Translations under genes and position numbers: made by a program | The notes under the pieces: model-generated | The model's input: the letters and a program-made list of their open reading frames with translations, nothing else | Told to the model about the DNA's origin: nothing | Databases searched by the model: none | NCBI RefSeq assembly: GCF_002259745.1 | Contig: NZ_MWWW01000030.1 | Coordinates: forward strand, 1-40,803 | Reading direction: 5' to 3' | DNA length: 40,803 nt | From: Bifidobacterium myosotis | GTDB taxonomy: Bacteria > Actinomycetota > Actinomycetes > Actinomycetales > Bifidobacteriaceae | Shown here: positions 25,569-33,986 of the stretch, in pieces | Layout: each line of letters opens with the position of its first letter | Numbering within the stretch: the first letter of the stretch is position 1

Positions 25569-26201
25569 ATGAAGAGCATCCAGACCGAACGACTGCTGCT
25601 GCGCCCTTGGAAGGCGGATGACGCAGCCGAGGCGGCCTCGCTGTTCCGGTACGCCTCAGACCCCGAGATCGGGCTCAGCTGCGGATGGCCGCCGCACACC
25701 AGCGTCGAGGGCAGCATGAACGACATCCGGGGCATCCTCGCCGTGGAGAACAACTGGGCCATTACGATCAAGGGCGGCGACGAGACCGGACCCGCCGCGG
25801 ATAACGAGCCGGTGGGTAGCATCGCGCTCAAGCCCGTCAGTCATTACACCATCGACTCGGTGACCGCCGGTCCGGAGCTCGGCGGGAGCTACGACACGTA
25901 TCTCGGCGGCAATGCACTGGAACTCGGCTATTGGATCGGACGTCCGTTCTGGGGCAAGGGATATATGCCCGAGGCGTTGCGTGCCGTGCTCGGGTACGCG
26001 TTCGACGATCTGCACGCGGAGGCGGTATGGGGCGGCCACTACCGCGAAAACACGCAATCCGGCCGTGTGATGGCCAAGTGCGGACTGACCGTCGTGACCG
26101 AATCGCAGCACGACTACTATCCGCTCATCGACCGTTACCATGACGACGTGTTCCGCATCATCACCGCCGACGAGTGGCGCAACGGCGCACCCGAACAATA
26201 A
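25569..26201 (+). CDS. GNAT family N-acetyltransferase (RimJ/RimL-like)
   Basis: The 210-residue protein starts with IQTERLLLRPWKADDAAEA, the usual N terminus of RimJ/RimL-type acetyltransferases. The acetyl-CoA-binding segment is in YWIGRPFWGKGYMPEALRAVL, and the downstream NTQSGRVMAKCGL matches the N-x-x-S-x-x-V-x-x-K-x-G-F-like block. It transfers an acetyl group from acetyl-CoA to an amino group of an unknown substrate. AGAAAGG lies 7 nt before the ATG. Its last 34 coding bases before the C terminus (26145-26178) recur exactly at 27883-27916, beyond hipA. Confidence 0.88.
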   Translation: MKSIQTERLLLRPWKADDAAEAASLFRYASDPEIGLSCGWPPHTSVEGSMNDIRGILAVENNWAITIKGGDETGPAADNEPVGSIALKPVSHYTIDSVTAGPELGGSYDTYLGGNALELGYWIGRPFWGKGYMPEALRAVLGYAFDDLHAEAVWGGHYRENTQSGRVMAKCGLTVVTESQHDYYPLIDRYHDDVFRIITADEWRNGAPEQ

Positions 26202-26314
26202 ACGATGCCACTGATATCATCGGGATTCCCTGTTCTCTGGTTGCGAAGAATAACATGCAGTATACTATTGCTTATCCTCGTTTACATAGAAAATACTAAT
26301 CGTAAAGAGACCGC

Positions 26315-26608
26315 ATGAAATATGTGCCCACAACAGTGAGACGTGATTTGCGAATCATGGGGGAACGACTGTCTCAGCAGCGTCGTCTACTGTCGCTGAC
26401 TGTCGCCGACGTGGCGCAACGCGCAGGAGTGAGCCCTACCACGGTGTCGAATCTCGAACAGGGAAAGCCGGTTCGCACCGACTCCTTGCTGAGCATTGCC
26501 CGCGTGCTTCAAATGGCGGATGCACTGGTATCGTCGTGTGACCCGTATTCGACCGACCTCGGCAGATTACGGGCCGGAGAGCAACTTCCCCAGCGGGTGA
26601 GGAGATAG
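26315..26608 (+). CDS. hipB: XRE-family antitoxin, HipB type
   Basis: The 97-residue protein has a helix-turn-helix at about 16-70: GERLSQQRRLLSLTVADVAQ, then AGVSPTTVSNLEQGKPVRTD. In HipBA systems HipB binds operator DNA, holds HipA inactive and represses the operon. It ends with a basic tail QRVRR. hipA begins 3 nt after its stop. AAAGAGA lies 4 nt before the ATG. Upstream, TATACT near 26262 is a possible -10 box with a poorly spaced TTGCGA; the autoregulation is inferred from the family. Confidence 0.85.
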   Translation: MKYVPTTVRRDLRIMGERLSQQRRLLSLTVADVAQRAGVSPTTVSNLEQGKPVRTDSLLSIARVLQMADALVSSCDPYSTDLGRLRAGEQLPQRVRR

Positions 26609-26611
26609 ATC

Positions 26612-27832
26612 ATGTCGGCGAAAACCGTCGAGGCGACAGTCGCCGTCACATTGGAGAGTGGAGACGAGACTACGGCCGGGACCCTATACGCCACCGGGGA
26701 TGACTTGTCATTCCGATATGACGTAGACTACATCCACCGACAGGATTCATTCGACCTGTTCCCATCCCTGCCGCGCTCACTGGCTCCGTTCTTCTTTTCA
26801 GGACTAGGACCGTTTTCGGATTCCGCCCCCGACCGTTGGGGACGCAAGATACTCGCCCGCAGTCTGAAGAGAATCCGCGTCAGCGAATCAGAATATCTGT
26901 TCGGCGTGAATGACCTGACCCGTCAGGGCGCCATACGGTACTGCATCGAGGGCAGGCCCGTGGCCGGCGATGAAGGAGTACCGGTCTTGGCCAATCTGCC
27001 GGAACTGCTGAACACCGCCGACGCCGTGGAACAGAATCGTGATGTCAGCGACGTCTCGCTGCGCAGACTTTACCGGGCGACTGGATCCTTGGGCGGCGCT
27101 CGCCCAAAGGCATCGGTGACAGATCAAGGTTCGCTGTGGCTCGCCAAATTCCCCAAACCCGACGGAGACGAATGGGACGTCATCGGCTGGGAGGCTGTCA
27201 CGTTGGAAATCGCGCGTATGGCGAATATCGATGTGCCTGAGCATCAAACCTTGACCATCAAAGATACTGATGGACGCAATCGAACGGTTCTACTTACCAA
27301 ACGGTTCGACAGGAGACCCGCGCCATCAGCGGAGGCTATGACCAGAATCCCCTATATGTCGGCGCTGACCGCATTGGAATCGTCGGATGGGGTTGGTGGG
27401 GATTGGCTTGATTTGGCGGAATTCACCCGACGTTCGGGAGGTGATACCGGTGAGTTGTGGCGTCGGGCCATGTTCGGCGCGGCTATCGGGAATCTGGACG
27501 ATCATATGCGCAATCATGGGTATCTGCGGTGCGGCAATGGCTGGAAGCTGTCCCCCGCGTTCGATATGAATCCCGAACCGTATGATGCGGCGGTTCCGGA
27601 TGTGCATCAAATAGCGCTTTTCGGCGACGCCGAAGTAAGTATGGGCAAACTGCTGGCCGATGATTGCCTTGAGTTGTTCGGCGTTAGCCGAAAATATGCG
27701 GAACAATGGTCCAAGACACTGCGATCCGCACTGTCTCAGGCAGTGCCTCGAGCCGCCATGCGCCGCATTGACGCCCAGTCCATCAGCCTAATGAGTGAAC
27801 GTTTTTCTGCGGCGATTAGGTCGTTGGAATGA
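26612..27832 (+). CDS. hipA: HipA-family serine/threonine kinase toxin
   Basis: The 406-residue length is close to that of Escherichia coli HipA (440). The N-terminal subdomain (about 1-110) is followed by the P-loop-like GSLGGARPKA at 158-167, whose S159 is the likely autophosphorylation site. Then come WLAKFP with K179, the catalytic loop GNLDDHMRNHG with D296 and N301, and SPAFDM with D318 as the DFG-like Asp. HipA toxins phosphorylate glutamyl- or other aminoacyl-tRNA synthetases and slow growth. All key residues are present, so the toxin should be active unless held by HipB. GAGGAG precedes the ATG. Confidence 0.88.
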   Translation: MSAKTVEATVAVTLESGDETTAGTLYATGDDLSFRYDVDYIHRQDSFDLFPSLPRSLAPFFFSGLGPFSDSAPDRWGRKILARSLKRIRVSESEYLFGVNDLTRQGAIRYCIEGRPVAGDEGVPVLANLPELLNTADAVEQNRDVSDVSLRRLYRATGSLGGARPKASVTDQGSLWLAKFPKPDGDEWDVIGWEAVTLEIARMANIDVPEHQTLTIKDTDGRNRTVLLTKRFDRRPAPSAEAMTRIPYMSALTALESSDGVGGDWLDLAEFTRRSGGDTGELWRRAMFGAAIGNLDDHMRNHGYLRCGNGWKLSPAFDMNPEPYDAAVPDVHQIALFGDAEVSMGKLLADDCLELFGVSRKYAEQWSKTLRSALSQAVPRAAMRRIDAQSISLMSERFSAAIRSLE

Positions 27833-28192
27833 CCAGCGGATTCATGAACGCAGCCGCTGTCCTGCTTGTCGACGGCTACTGTGACGTGTTCCGCATCATC
27901 ACCGCCGACGAGTGGCTTTGCTTATGATGTGACCTTCGCTGAACGGTTTGTTTTGCTGCAATGAATGCGAGAATCGTATATCCGACATTCGATTGTCAGA
28001 ACAGGGTCGGGGCCTCGGCTTGGGCCAGCGGCCGTATGATGTGGCGGCCGTATCGCCTGATGCTATTCGGCTTGGCAATCCAGGGTCGCAAGGTGACTCG
28101 TCTGCGCCGGATGCTGGGCGGCGCGCCTCAATATGGGATGGCTATGGATAATGGGATGGATATGGGATGCGCGCCGGCCTTCGGATGCCACC
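27833..28192. other. Intergenic stretch after hipA
   Basis: Except for the acetyltransferase-tail remnant at 27862-27927, nothing is recognised in these 360 bases. A short repetitive run, with TATGGGATG, TATGGATAATGGGATGG and TATGGGATG, lies at 28124-28160. Confidence 0.45.
27862..27927 (+). pseudogene. Orphan C-terminal fragment of the GNAT acetyltransferase
   Basis: In one frame this reads LLVDGYCDVFRIITADEWL, then CL and stop at 27925-27927. It matches LIDRYHDDVFRIITADEW near the C terminus of the acetyltransferase at 25569-26201. The bases 27883-27916 are identical to 26145-26178 (34 bp), and the match weakens upstream with a 3-nt gap. hipBA therefore lies between two copies of the same gene end. 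Confidence 0.75.
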
Positions 28193-28492
28193 TCAGCTCA
28201 GTCGGTTCGCGTCGATGACCCGATCGTCGAGGAACCAGTAGTCGTGCGGGTCGCCGCGCAGGGCGGTGAACGGCACCAAGGTCACGCCGGCTGCGGCGGC
28301 CTTGTCCAGCAGGTATCCGCGCACGATCCACGGATACTCCAGCACTCCGGTGCGCAGGTCGATGATGCGTTCGATGGTCTGGCCGCTGACGCCGAAGTCC
28401 GCGCCGATCTGTTCGGCGGTCAGGCCCAACAGCCGCATGTTTTCGCGGAATTCGCGGATGGTGTTCGCGCGCTGTTCACTGGTCAATGACAT
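28193..28492 (-). CDS. DUF2316 family protein
   Basis: The 99-residue protein begins SLTSEQRANTIREFRENMRL, then LGLTAEQIGADFGVSGQTIE, a helix-turn-helix-like N-terminal half, followed by LEYPWIVRGYLLDKAAAAG and a C-terminal half ending in a D/N-rich tail. This is the pattern of DUF2316, small proteins of unknown function in Actinobacteria and Firmicutes, possibly DNA-binding. The ATG at 28492 has GGGGAG 7 nt upstream; a longer frame to 28609 is not supported. It converges with hipA. Confidence 0.75.
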   Translation of the reverse strand: MSLTSEQRANTIREFRENMRLLGLTAEQIGADFGVSGQTIERIIDLRTGVLEYPWIVRGYLLDKAAAAGVTLVPFTALRGDPHDYWFLDDRVIDANRLS

Positions 28493-28769
28493 GATTCCAC
28501 TCCCCTCGCAACTACCCTCGTAACGATGACGCCTTCCACGATAGTCACATCCGAAAACGCTCAAAGACGCCCCGAACGTGCTTCGGCTGACGGCGAATGC
28601 CCGACGCATAGCGGCGACACGTCATGCCTGTCCGCCAAGAGCGGAACTGCTCGCAATCACATTCCCGCATGCCGTGTCGCGCGCGACAATAATCGAAGCC
28701 GCACCCTGAACCGTTGCTCCGGTCGAGGCGCGGTGACGATTCACTCAAGGACGACGAAAGGATGTCAAC

Positions 28770-29729
28770 ATGACCGATCAGCGAGTGAAGGTGGGCGACA
28801 GCGACCTGGAGGTGTTCCCGCTGGTACTGGGCGGCAACACGTTCGGCTGGACCAGCGACGAGGCGACCAGCCGTAAGGTGCTGGACGAGTACGTCGAGGC
28901 GGGTGGCAACTTCATCGATACCGCCGACGTGTATTCGGCATGGGCGCCGGGCAACGCGGGCGGCGAGTCCGAGATCATCCTCGGCCGCTGGCTGGCCGTG
29001 CGCGGCAACCGCGACGACGTGGTCATCGCCACCAAGGTGAGCGAGCACCCGCAGTACAAGGGCCTGTCGCACGACAACGTGATCGCCGCCGCGAACGAGT
29101 CGCTGCTGCGTCTCGGCGTGGACGCCATCGACCTGTACTACGCCCACTTCGACGACAAGAACACCCCGCTCGAGGAGACCGCCGCCGCATTCGACGAACT
29201 GGTCAAGGCCGGCAAGATCCGCGCGATCGGTCTGTCGAACTACACGGCCGACCGCATCGAGGAGTGGTTCTCCATCGCCCGCGAGCACGGCTACGCGCTG
29301 CCGGTCGCACTGGAACCGCACTACAACCTCGTGACCCGCGGCAACTACGAGCGCACGCTCGCCCCGGTGGCCGCACGCGAGAACCTCGCGGTGTTCCCTT
29401 ACTTCTCCCTGGCCGCCGGCTTCCTGACCGGCAAGTACCGTTCCGCAGCCGACGCTGAAGGCAAGGCCCGCCAGGGCATGGTCGCCGACTACCTCAACGC
29501 TGACGGGTTCGCGCTCGTCGACGCGCTTGACGCGGTGGCCAAGGCGCACGATGCGCAGATCGCCACCGTGGCGCTGGCTTGGCTGCGCCACCGTCCGCAG
29601 GTCGCCGGCCCGATCGCCTCCGCCCGCACGCCCGAGCAGCTGCCCGCCCTGCTGGCTTCGGTCGCCCTTGACCTGACCGACGACGAGGTGGCCGCGCTCG
29701 ACAAGGCGTCCGAACCGTTCGCCAAGTAA
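28770..29729 (+). CDS. Aldo/keto reductase
   Basis: The 319-residue NADPH-dependent (beta/alpha)8 oxidoreductase has the full tetrad: D50 and Y55 in FIDTADVYS, K89 in VIATKV and H126 in YYAHFDD. The GLSNYTADRIEEW segment and the cofactor-binding C terminus (VAGPIASARTPEQL) are present. It belongs to the YajO/general stress 69-like group; the substrate is unknown. GAAAGGA lies 7 nt before the ATG. Codon use is strongly biased to C/G in third position, as in highly expressed genes. The 277-bp region upstream (28493-28769) shows no other gene. Confidence 0.92.
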   Translation: MTDQRVKVGDSDLEVFPLVLGGNTFGWTSDEATSRKVLDEYVEAGGNFIDTADVYSAWAPGNAGGESEIILGRWLAVRGNRDDVVIATKVSEHPQYKGLSHDNVIAAANESLLRLGVDAIDLYYAHFDDKNTPLEETAAAFDELVKAGKIRAIGLSNYTADRIEEWFSIAREHGYALPVALEPHYNLVTRGNYERTLAPVAARENLAVFPYFSLAAGFLTGKYRSAADAEGKARQGMVADYLNADGFALVDALDAVAKAHDAQIATVALAWLRHRPQVAGPIASARTPEQLPALLASVALDLTDDEVAALDKASEPFAK

Positions 29730-29761
29730 TTGCCAGCGTTCGGATATAACGTGGACCGAAG

Positions 29762-30256
29762 TCACCCATTGCCGTGATCGACTTCGGTCCACGTCCGGCC
29801 GTCGTCGTTGAGCCGCAGGTACCAGGTCATCGATTGCGGACCGTCGGGCAGTGACGGGTCGCTGCCATCGCAGTCGAAATCGACGGTCGCCATGAATATG
29901 CGGTCCCGCCCATATTGTTGGTATGCGTCATACACGGACGACCAGTAGTCCGGCGATTCGCTTTTGGCCTTATCCTCCCAATCCAGCATCTCATCGGTCT
30001 TCGCCTCGTCGTAGGAGACCTTGCGCAGCGTGCAACCGGTGATCGTGGAGAACGATTGCGCGACGGTCCTGCCGGCGGCGTCGAGCTGCGCCTTGGAGAA
30101 CCGGGTGGAGGTCGAATAGGAGTACTGGACATGCGACGTGTCGGCGGGACGATGCATCCACCATCGCGCGAATACGCATATCGCGACCACCAGTATCACC
30201 GTGACGATTGCGATGATGATTCCGTATCGATAACCCTGCCTGTCCTCGGACACCAT
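29762..30256 (-). CDS. Hypothetical single-TM protein
   Basis: The 164-residue protein has a short polar N terminus, one TM at about 12-31 and an extracytoplasmic domain of about 130 residues. A conserved-looking stretch is SYDEAKTDEMLDWEDKAKSE, and the C terminus MTWYLRLNDDGRTWTEVDHGNG has the look of a small immunity-like or DUF4829-like domain; no family is claimed. GGAAGGGAA lies 7 nt before the ATG. It converges with the aldo/keto reductase. Confidence 0.65.
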   Translation of the reverse strand: MVSEDRQGYRYGIIIAIVTVILVVAICVFARWWMHRPADTSHVQYSYSTSTRFSKAQLDAAGRTVAQSFSTITGCTLRKVSYDEAKTDEMLDWEDKAKSESPDYWSSVYDAYQQYGRDRIFMATVDFDCDGSDPSLPDGPQSMTWYLRLNDDGRTWTEVDHGNG

Positions 30257-30470
30257 TGCCGGATTCCCTTCCGAGCGTCAGCCTACATGTGCTTATATGC
30301 CAATCATAGATTTGGCCATACCGAGACGTTCTGTCGCCTGATGGCAACAGCGCCGACCGGATTCCGGGGTCGGTTCCGGGAAGTCCCTGATGATCCGGGA
30401 CGCGGTCGTTTGCGATACTGTGATGATGTCTGCAAACAGGTTGTCTGCAAACAATGGAAAGGGGAATGAT

Positions 30471-30836
30471 ATGCGACTCATCGGCAATATTCTGTGGATC
30501 ATTCTGGGCGGCATCGAAATCGCCATCGGCTGGGCCCTCGTGGGCCTTGTCCTGTGCGTCACGATTATCGGCATCCCGCTGGGCATCCAGTCGTTCAAGA
30601 TGGCCGGACTTACGTTAGTGCCGTTCGGCAAGACGGTGCGGTACGGCGGCGGGGTCGGTTCCACGCTCGCCAATATCGTATGGGTTGTGCTGGTCGGCGT
30701 ATGGATGGCGATCGGCTATGTGCTTGCCGGCGTGATCAACTGCGTGACCATCATCGGCATCCCGTTCGGCATCCAGTCGTTCAAGATGGCCAAGCTCGCG
30801 CTCTGGCCGTTCGGTGCACAGATCGACAATCTGTGA
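30471..30836 (+). CDS. YccF family membrane protein
   Basis: The 121-residue protein is built of two homologous halves, each with one YccF-type domain. CVTIIGIPLGIQSFKMA at 29-45 is repeated as CVTIIGIPFGIQSFKMA at 91-107, separated by a Gly-rich loop. About four TM segments are seen. The function is unknown. The ATG at 30471 has a GGGGA Shine-Dalgarno sequence 5-6 nt upstream; the frame is open to 30390, but that region is not protein-like. The hairpin at 30853-30881 followed by seven T is its terminator. Confidence 0.87.
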   Translation: MRLIGNILWIILGGIEIAIGWALVGLVLCVTIIGIPLGIQSFKMAGLTLVPFGKTVRYGGGVGSTLANIVWVVLVGVWMAIGYVLAGVINCVTIIGIPFGIQSFKMAKLALWPFGAQIDNL

Positions 30837-30850
30837 CGGCTGTTGCGCGA

Positions 30851-31032
30851 ATTTCCATATGAATATCACTTTCATATGGAATTTTTTTGCACTCATTTTC
30901 GTATGATAGTGACGCACATATGAAAATACTCAAGGGTTGACGACCTTACACGCATGCCGTCGGCGCGGAGGGTGTTGGGTGGCCGCTGCGAAGGCAATCT
31001 TTTTCAAATGTGAGTGACTTTCATATTGAAAT
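30851..31032. repeat. Three 32-nt palindromic units with a central AGTGA
   Basis: Units are at 30851-30882 (inverted), 30896-30927 and 31001-31032, all 32 nt. Aligned on the same strand they share a consensus of TTTTC(A/G)TATG at one end, AGTGA in the middle and CATAT(G)AAAAT at the other; the best palindrome is the first. They lie between the 3' ends of the convergent YccF and TetR genes. The first unit doubles as a terminator. Confidence 0.7.
30853..30888 (+). terminator. Rho-independent terminator of the YccF gene
   Basis: TTCCATATGAA (30853-30863) and TTCATATGGAA (30871-30881) form an 11-bp stem with a 7-nt loop and are followed by seven T at 30882-30888. It lies 16 bp after the stop of the YccF gene. 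Confidence 0.8.
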
Positions 31033-31131
31033 CACCTATGCCGGCTCCATTAAACCGCGCCTTTCAGATGCCGGCTCATGAGTGGACCTATCTGCCTTTC
31101 ACAGCGTGGACGTATTCGATTCCGCCCGCGA

Positions 31132-31896
31132 CTACCAGGCCAATGCGTCCACCGATTCGGAAACCACGGCGGTGAGTTCGTCGATGTCGGCCGAACCGGT
31201 GACATCGCATCGACGCGACCATTCGAACAGGGTTTCGATGGTGCAGCCGACGATGACGGATATCTCCATGCGTACGCGGAAACCGGAGCCATGATCGTCC
31301 GAATCATGTCGGATGGTAGTCCCCATTACGGCGCCGTCTGATCCGGCTCCCATAGCGGCACCATCGTCCGCATCCGCACCGGTACCATCGCCCCGTGCGC
31401 CATCCCACATCCCAACAATGGCGTCCACCCAACGTGGGATACGTGCGTAGAGCGCGGCGGTCAGCCCGGCATCCGACCGCACGATGCGCAGCCGGGCCGC
31501 CAGCCCGTCCAGCTGGTCCTGCTCGACCGCACCCAGCACATGGGGAATCATACGCCGTACGACATCGATTGGCGACTCACCGTCACCCCGCTCCCCCACC
31601 GCGCGCTGCAGCATGCCCAGCAGTTCCCCATCGGCCGGGAAGCCGATGACGAGATCCTCCTTGGTCGGGAAATACCGGAACAACGTAATCTGTGACATGC
31701 CCGCCTCGGCCGCGATGCGCTGCGTGGTGACCGAGGCATAACCCTCGTCGTCGAAAAGCCGCAGTGCGGTCTCAAGGATGGTCCTGCGTGTGGCGATCTT
31801 CTTGCGCTGCTGCCAACGGGTACGAGCCACGGCGGCTTTGACCGACACGCCACGACGGTCGTCCGGCGACTTCCTACCCGTCTGAGCGTCGCCCAT
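31132..31896 (-). CDS. TetR-family transcriptional regulator
   Basis: The 254-residue protein has an N-terminal TetR DNA-binding domain (about 35-85): RRTILETALRLFDDEGYAS, then TTQRIAAEAGMSQITLFRYF and PTKEDL. The C-terminal ligand domain contains a Gly/Ala/Asp-rich insertion (about 168-195, GARGDGTGADADDGAAMGAG) that is probably a flexible loop. The ATG overlaps the stop of the solute-binding gene (TGATG at 31894-31898), so the two are co-translated. The ligand is unknown; regulation of the linked solute-binding gene is inferred. Confidence 0.85.
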   Translation of the reverse strand: MGDAQTGRKSPDDRRGVSVKAAVARTRWQQRKKIATRRTILETALRLFDDEGYASVTTQRIAAEAGMSQITLFRYFPTKEDLVIGFPADGELLGMLQRAVGERGDGESPIDVVRRMIPHVLGAVEQDQLDGLAARLRIVRSDAGLTAALYARIPRWVDAIVGMWDGARGDGTGADADDGAAMGAGSDGAVMGTTIRHDSDDHGSGFRVRMEISVIVGCTIETLFEWSRRCDVTGSADIDELTAVVSESVDALAW

Positions 31897-32993
31897 CACT
31901 GCAGCGCCTTGATAAGCGCCTGCATGGCGTCATTGTTGGGCAGTTCGGATACATTGGTGACCTGATCGGTCACGCCGTTCACCCCGAACCGGGAGATGGG
32001 GTCGCTGCCCAGATAGTCCACCGATCGGAAGCCGTGCCGCCGCCACGCGAGCTGCTGCACGTCCTTCGACTTCAGCAGATCAAGCAGTTTCTCCCCGTTG
32101 GCATCCAAGGCCATCAGCGTATGCGTGCTCCAGACGGTCGGCGTCGGGTAGGCGACCACGATGTCGTCCTTGACCTGGGCAAACGCGTCCGGATTGTTGA
32201 CGGCCAAATCGAGAATCTGCGACTCATAGCCGACGGTCATCGGTTTGGAGCCCACGCCGAGCGTGAGGAACTGGCTGAACGAATCCTCGGAGCTGGTCTC
32301 CATCCATCCCGATTTGGCGAACAGACGCTTCACGGTCGCGCCGTCGCGCGCCACGGAATCCACGGTAGCTGGCGTGCCACCGTTGAGCACGGTGGCGATG
32401 AGCGCCGCGTACTCGTTGCCCGAATTCGATTGCACGGGGTCAGTTGAGTCGATGCGGAACTGGCCATACCCGGCCGCATACCCCACATCGGTCCACGATT
32501 TATCGGCGACCATCGCATCCACGGCCTTGGCCATATCCAACCGGTAGACGCCGGATTCGTCCTTGGTCATGAGTCCGCCGGCGACCAGCCCCTCGGCCAC
32601 GGCGCGATGCGTATAGACGACAATCGGGGAATTGAAGACGATGTCCTGCCTCGTGGCCTTCACGCCCTTGGACTTGCCGTATTCGACGGCCGTGCGCGAG
32701 GAGGGGAACAGGTAGTCGAGGCCCTTACGGTCGGCGTCCATCATCGCGAGGCTCCCCGCCTTGCGGTAGTTCACGTCGAGGCCGGCTTTGGTCGCCAATG
32801 CCTTGAATTCGTCGTCATCGAACAGACCGATCTTCTCGCCGCCCAGATAGCCGTCCACCTTCACTGCCTGCACCGGCTCCGCAGGCTTGGGCTGAGACGA
32901 GCGCCACACCACCACGCCGAGCACAACGGCCACCGCCACGAGCAGTGCGATGAGACCAATCACCTTCGTGGGCCAACGATGCTGGGTTTCCAT
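31896..32993 (-). CDS. Membrane-anchored solute-binding-like protein
   Basis: The 365-residue protein has a short basic N terminus, one TM at about 11-29 and an extracellular domain of about 330 residues. That domain resembles a type 2 periplasmic binding protein: GLDVNYRKAGSLAMMDADRKG, DYLFPSSRTAVEYGKSKGV, FNSPIVVYTHR and a hinge with VAYPTPTVWSTHTLMALD. No lipobox Cys is present, so anchoring is by the N-terminal TM rather than lipid. No ABC permease or ATPase is adjacent, which is unusual for a transport binding protein; sensing is as likely. A TACAAT hexamer near 33090 on the minus strand is a possible -10 box. Confidence 0.65.
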   Translation of the reverse strand: METQHRWPTKVIGLIALLVAVAVVLGVVVWRSSQPKPAEPVQAVKVDGYLGGEKIGLFDDDEFKALATKAGLDVNYRKAGSLAMMDADRKGLDYLFPSSRTAVEYGKSKGVKATRQDIVFNSPIVVYTHRAVAEGLVAGGLMTKDESGVYRLDMAKAVDAMVADKSWTDVGYAAGYGQFRIDSTDPVQSNSGNEYAALIATVLNGGTPATVDSVARDGATVKRLFAKSGWMETSSEDSFSQFLTLGVGSKPMTVGYESQILDLAVNNPDAFAQVKDDIVVAYPTPTVWSTHTLMALDANGEKLLDLLKSKDVQQLAWRRHGFRSVDYLGSDPISRFGVNGVTDQVTNVSELPNNDAMQALIKALQ

Positions 32994-33125
32994 CGGCTAT
33001 GGACCTTTCCTCTTGCTGGGTGCCGCGTGGATGCGGTGCCTTGGACGCCGTGACAACGCCCGGACGGCACTGTAGTTCCACTTTCATTGTATGCTCCGGC
33101 GCTACGATTTCGCGGTCTCCCGCCA

Positions 33126-33986
33126 CTAGCGCCAGGCTCTGAGCACGTCGGTGGGCACCTTCGAGGCGTCGAAACGATAGTGGCCGGTGACCGCTATGTG
33201 CTTGCGGAAGGCGAAATAGTCGTTTTCGCGCTGGTTTTGGGCCATGTTGTGCAGCACGTACGTCGTACCGGATGCGTCACGTCTGTCCGAAATCACGCCG
33301 ATGTGCCGGGTGTGCTCGAACACCACGATGTCACCGCCCTGCCATGCGGCCCTGTCCGTGATATCCGTGGTGAGCGTCTGGCCGTACTTTGCGAAGAACA
33401 CGTCGAGCACACCGGTGCGCCGGAAGTCGATGTTGGGGTCCGGATTCGGGGAGACCGCGGCGTAGTCGGCCGGATGGGCCGCGATATCGGCGTCCACCAT
33501 GGCCTTGAGATCATACCCGGCCTCGCGGAACGCCCTCCACATCAGATCCGTGCAGGCGCCGCGGTCGTTCGGCGGGTAGCCGCCCTGATAGTAGTCGTCG
33601 TCATAGGTCGGCTTGGCTTCGGCGTCCTTGCGTGCGCCCGCGACGATGTCTGCGTAGTCATCCTTGCCATTGCCGTTGAAGTCGGTCGGGCTGGCCGTGT
33701 GGGGATACCGGCGGTTCGCCTCGTCGGCAGTCATAACCGACCCGGAATCCGAGTTTTGGCTGCCACTGGTGCCGCCGGAGAGCGCCGCCTGCGTCTCGGC
33801 CGCCTTCCCCATCATGGCGCCAGCCATATGGCGCCACGGTACCCCCGCCATACGCAGGACGGCAAGCGCGCCGCCGACGACCATAACCACCACCAGGACA
33901 GCGGCGACGGACGCTCCAAGCCATCGCGCCTTGCGATCGGTCTCCCGTTCTCGTGCCGCATTGGATTCGGTCAGATGCCGTGCCAT
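33126..33986 (-). CDS. DUF1287 (YijF-like) membrane-anchored protein with EF-hand-like loop
   Basis: The 286-residue protein is read from ATG 33986, which has GGAGG 9 nt upstream; the frame is open to 34043. It has one TM at about 23-45, a linker, and then the DUF1287 domain (about 105-280) with GARKDAEAKPTYDDDYYQGG, RGACTDLMWRAFREAGYDLK, NPDPNIDFRRTGVLDVFF, WQGGDIVVFEHTRHIGVISD and GHYRFDASKVP. Cys145 in GACTD and His in RHIGV resemble an NlpC/P60-like pair. DFNGNGKDDYAD near 102-113 fits the 12-residue EF-hand pattern. The function is unknown; an extracellular envelope role is likely. Confidence 0.82.
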   Translation of the reverse strand: MARHLTESNAARERETDRKARWLGASVAAVLVVVMVVGGALAVLRMAGVPWRHMAGAMMGKAAETQAALSGGTSGSQNSDSGSVMTADEANRRYPHTASPTDFNGNGKDDYADIVAGARKDAEAKPTYDDDYYQGGYPPNDRGACTDLMWRAFREAGYDLKAMVDADIAAHPADYAAVSPNPDPNIDFRRTGVLDVFFAKYGQTLTTDITDRAAWQGGDIVVFEHTRHIGVISDRRDASGTTYVLHNMAQNQRENDYFAFRKHIAVTGHYRFDASKVPTDVLRAWR

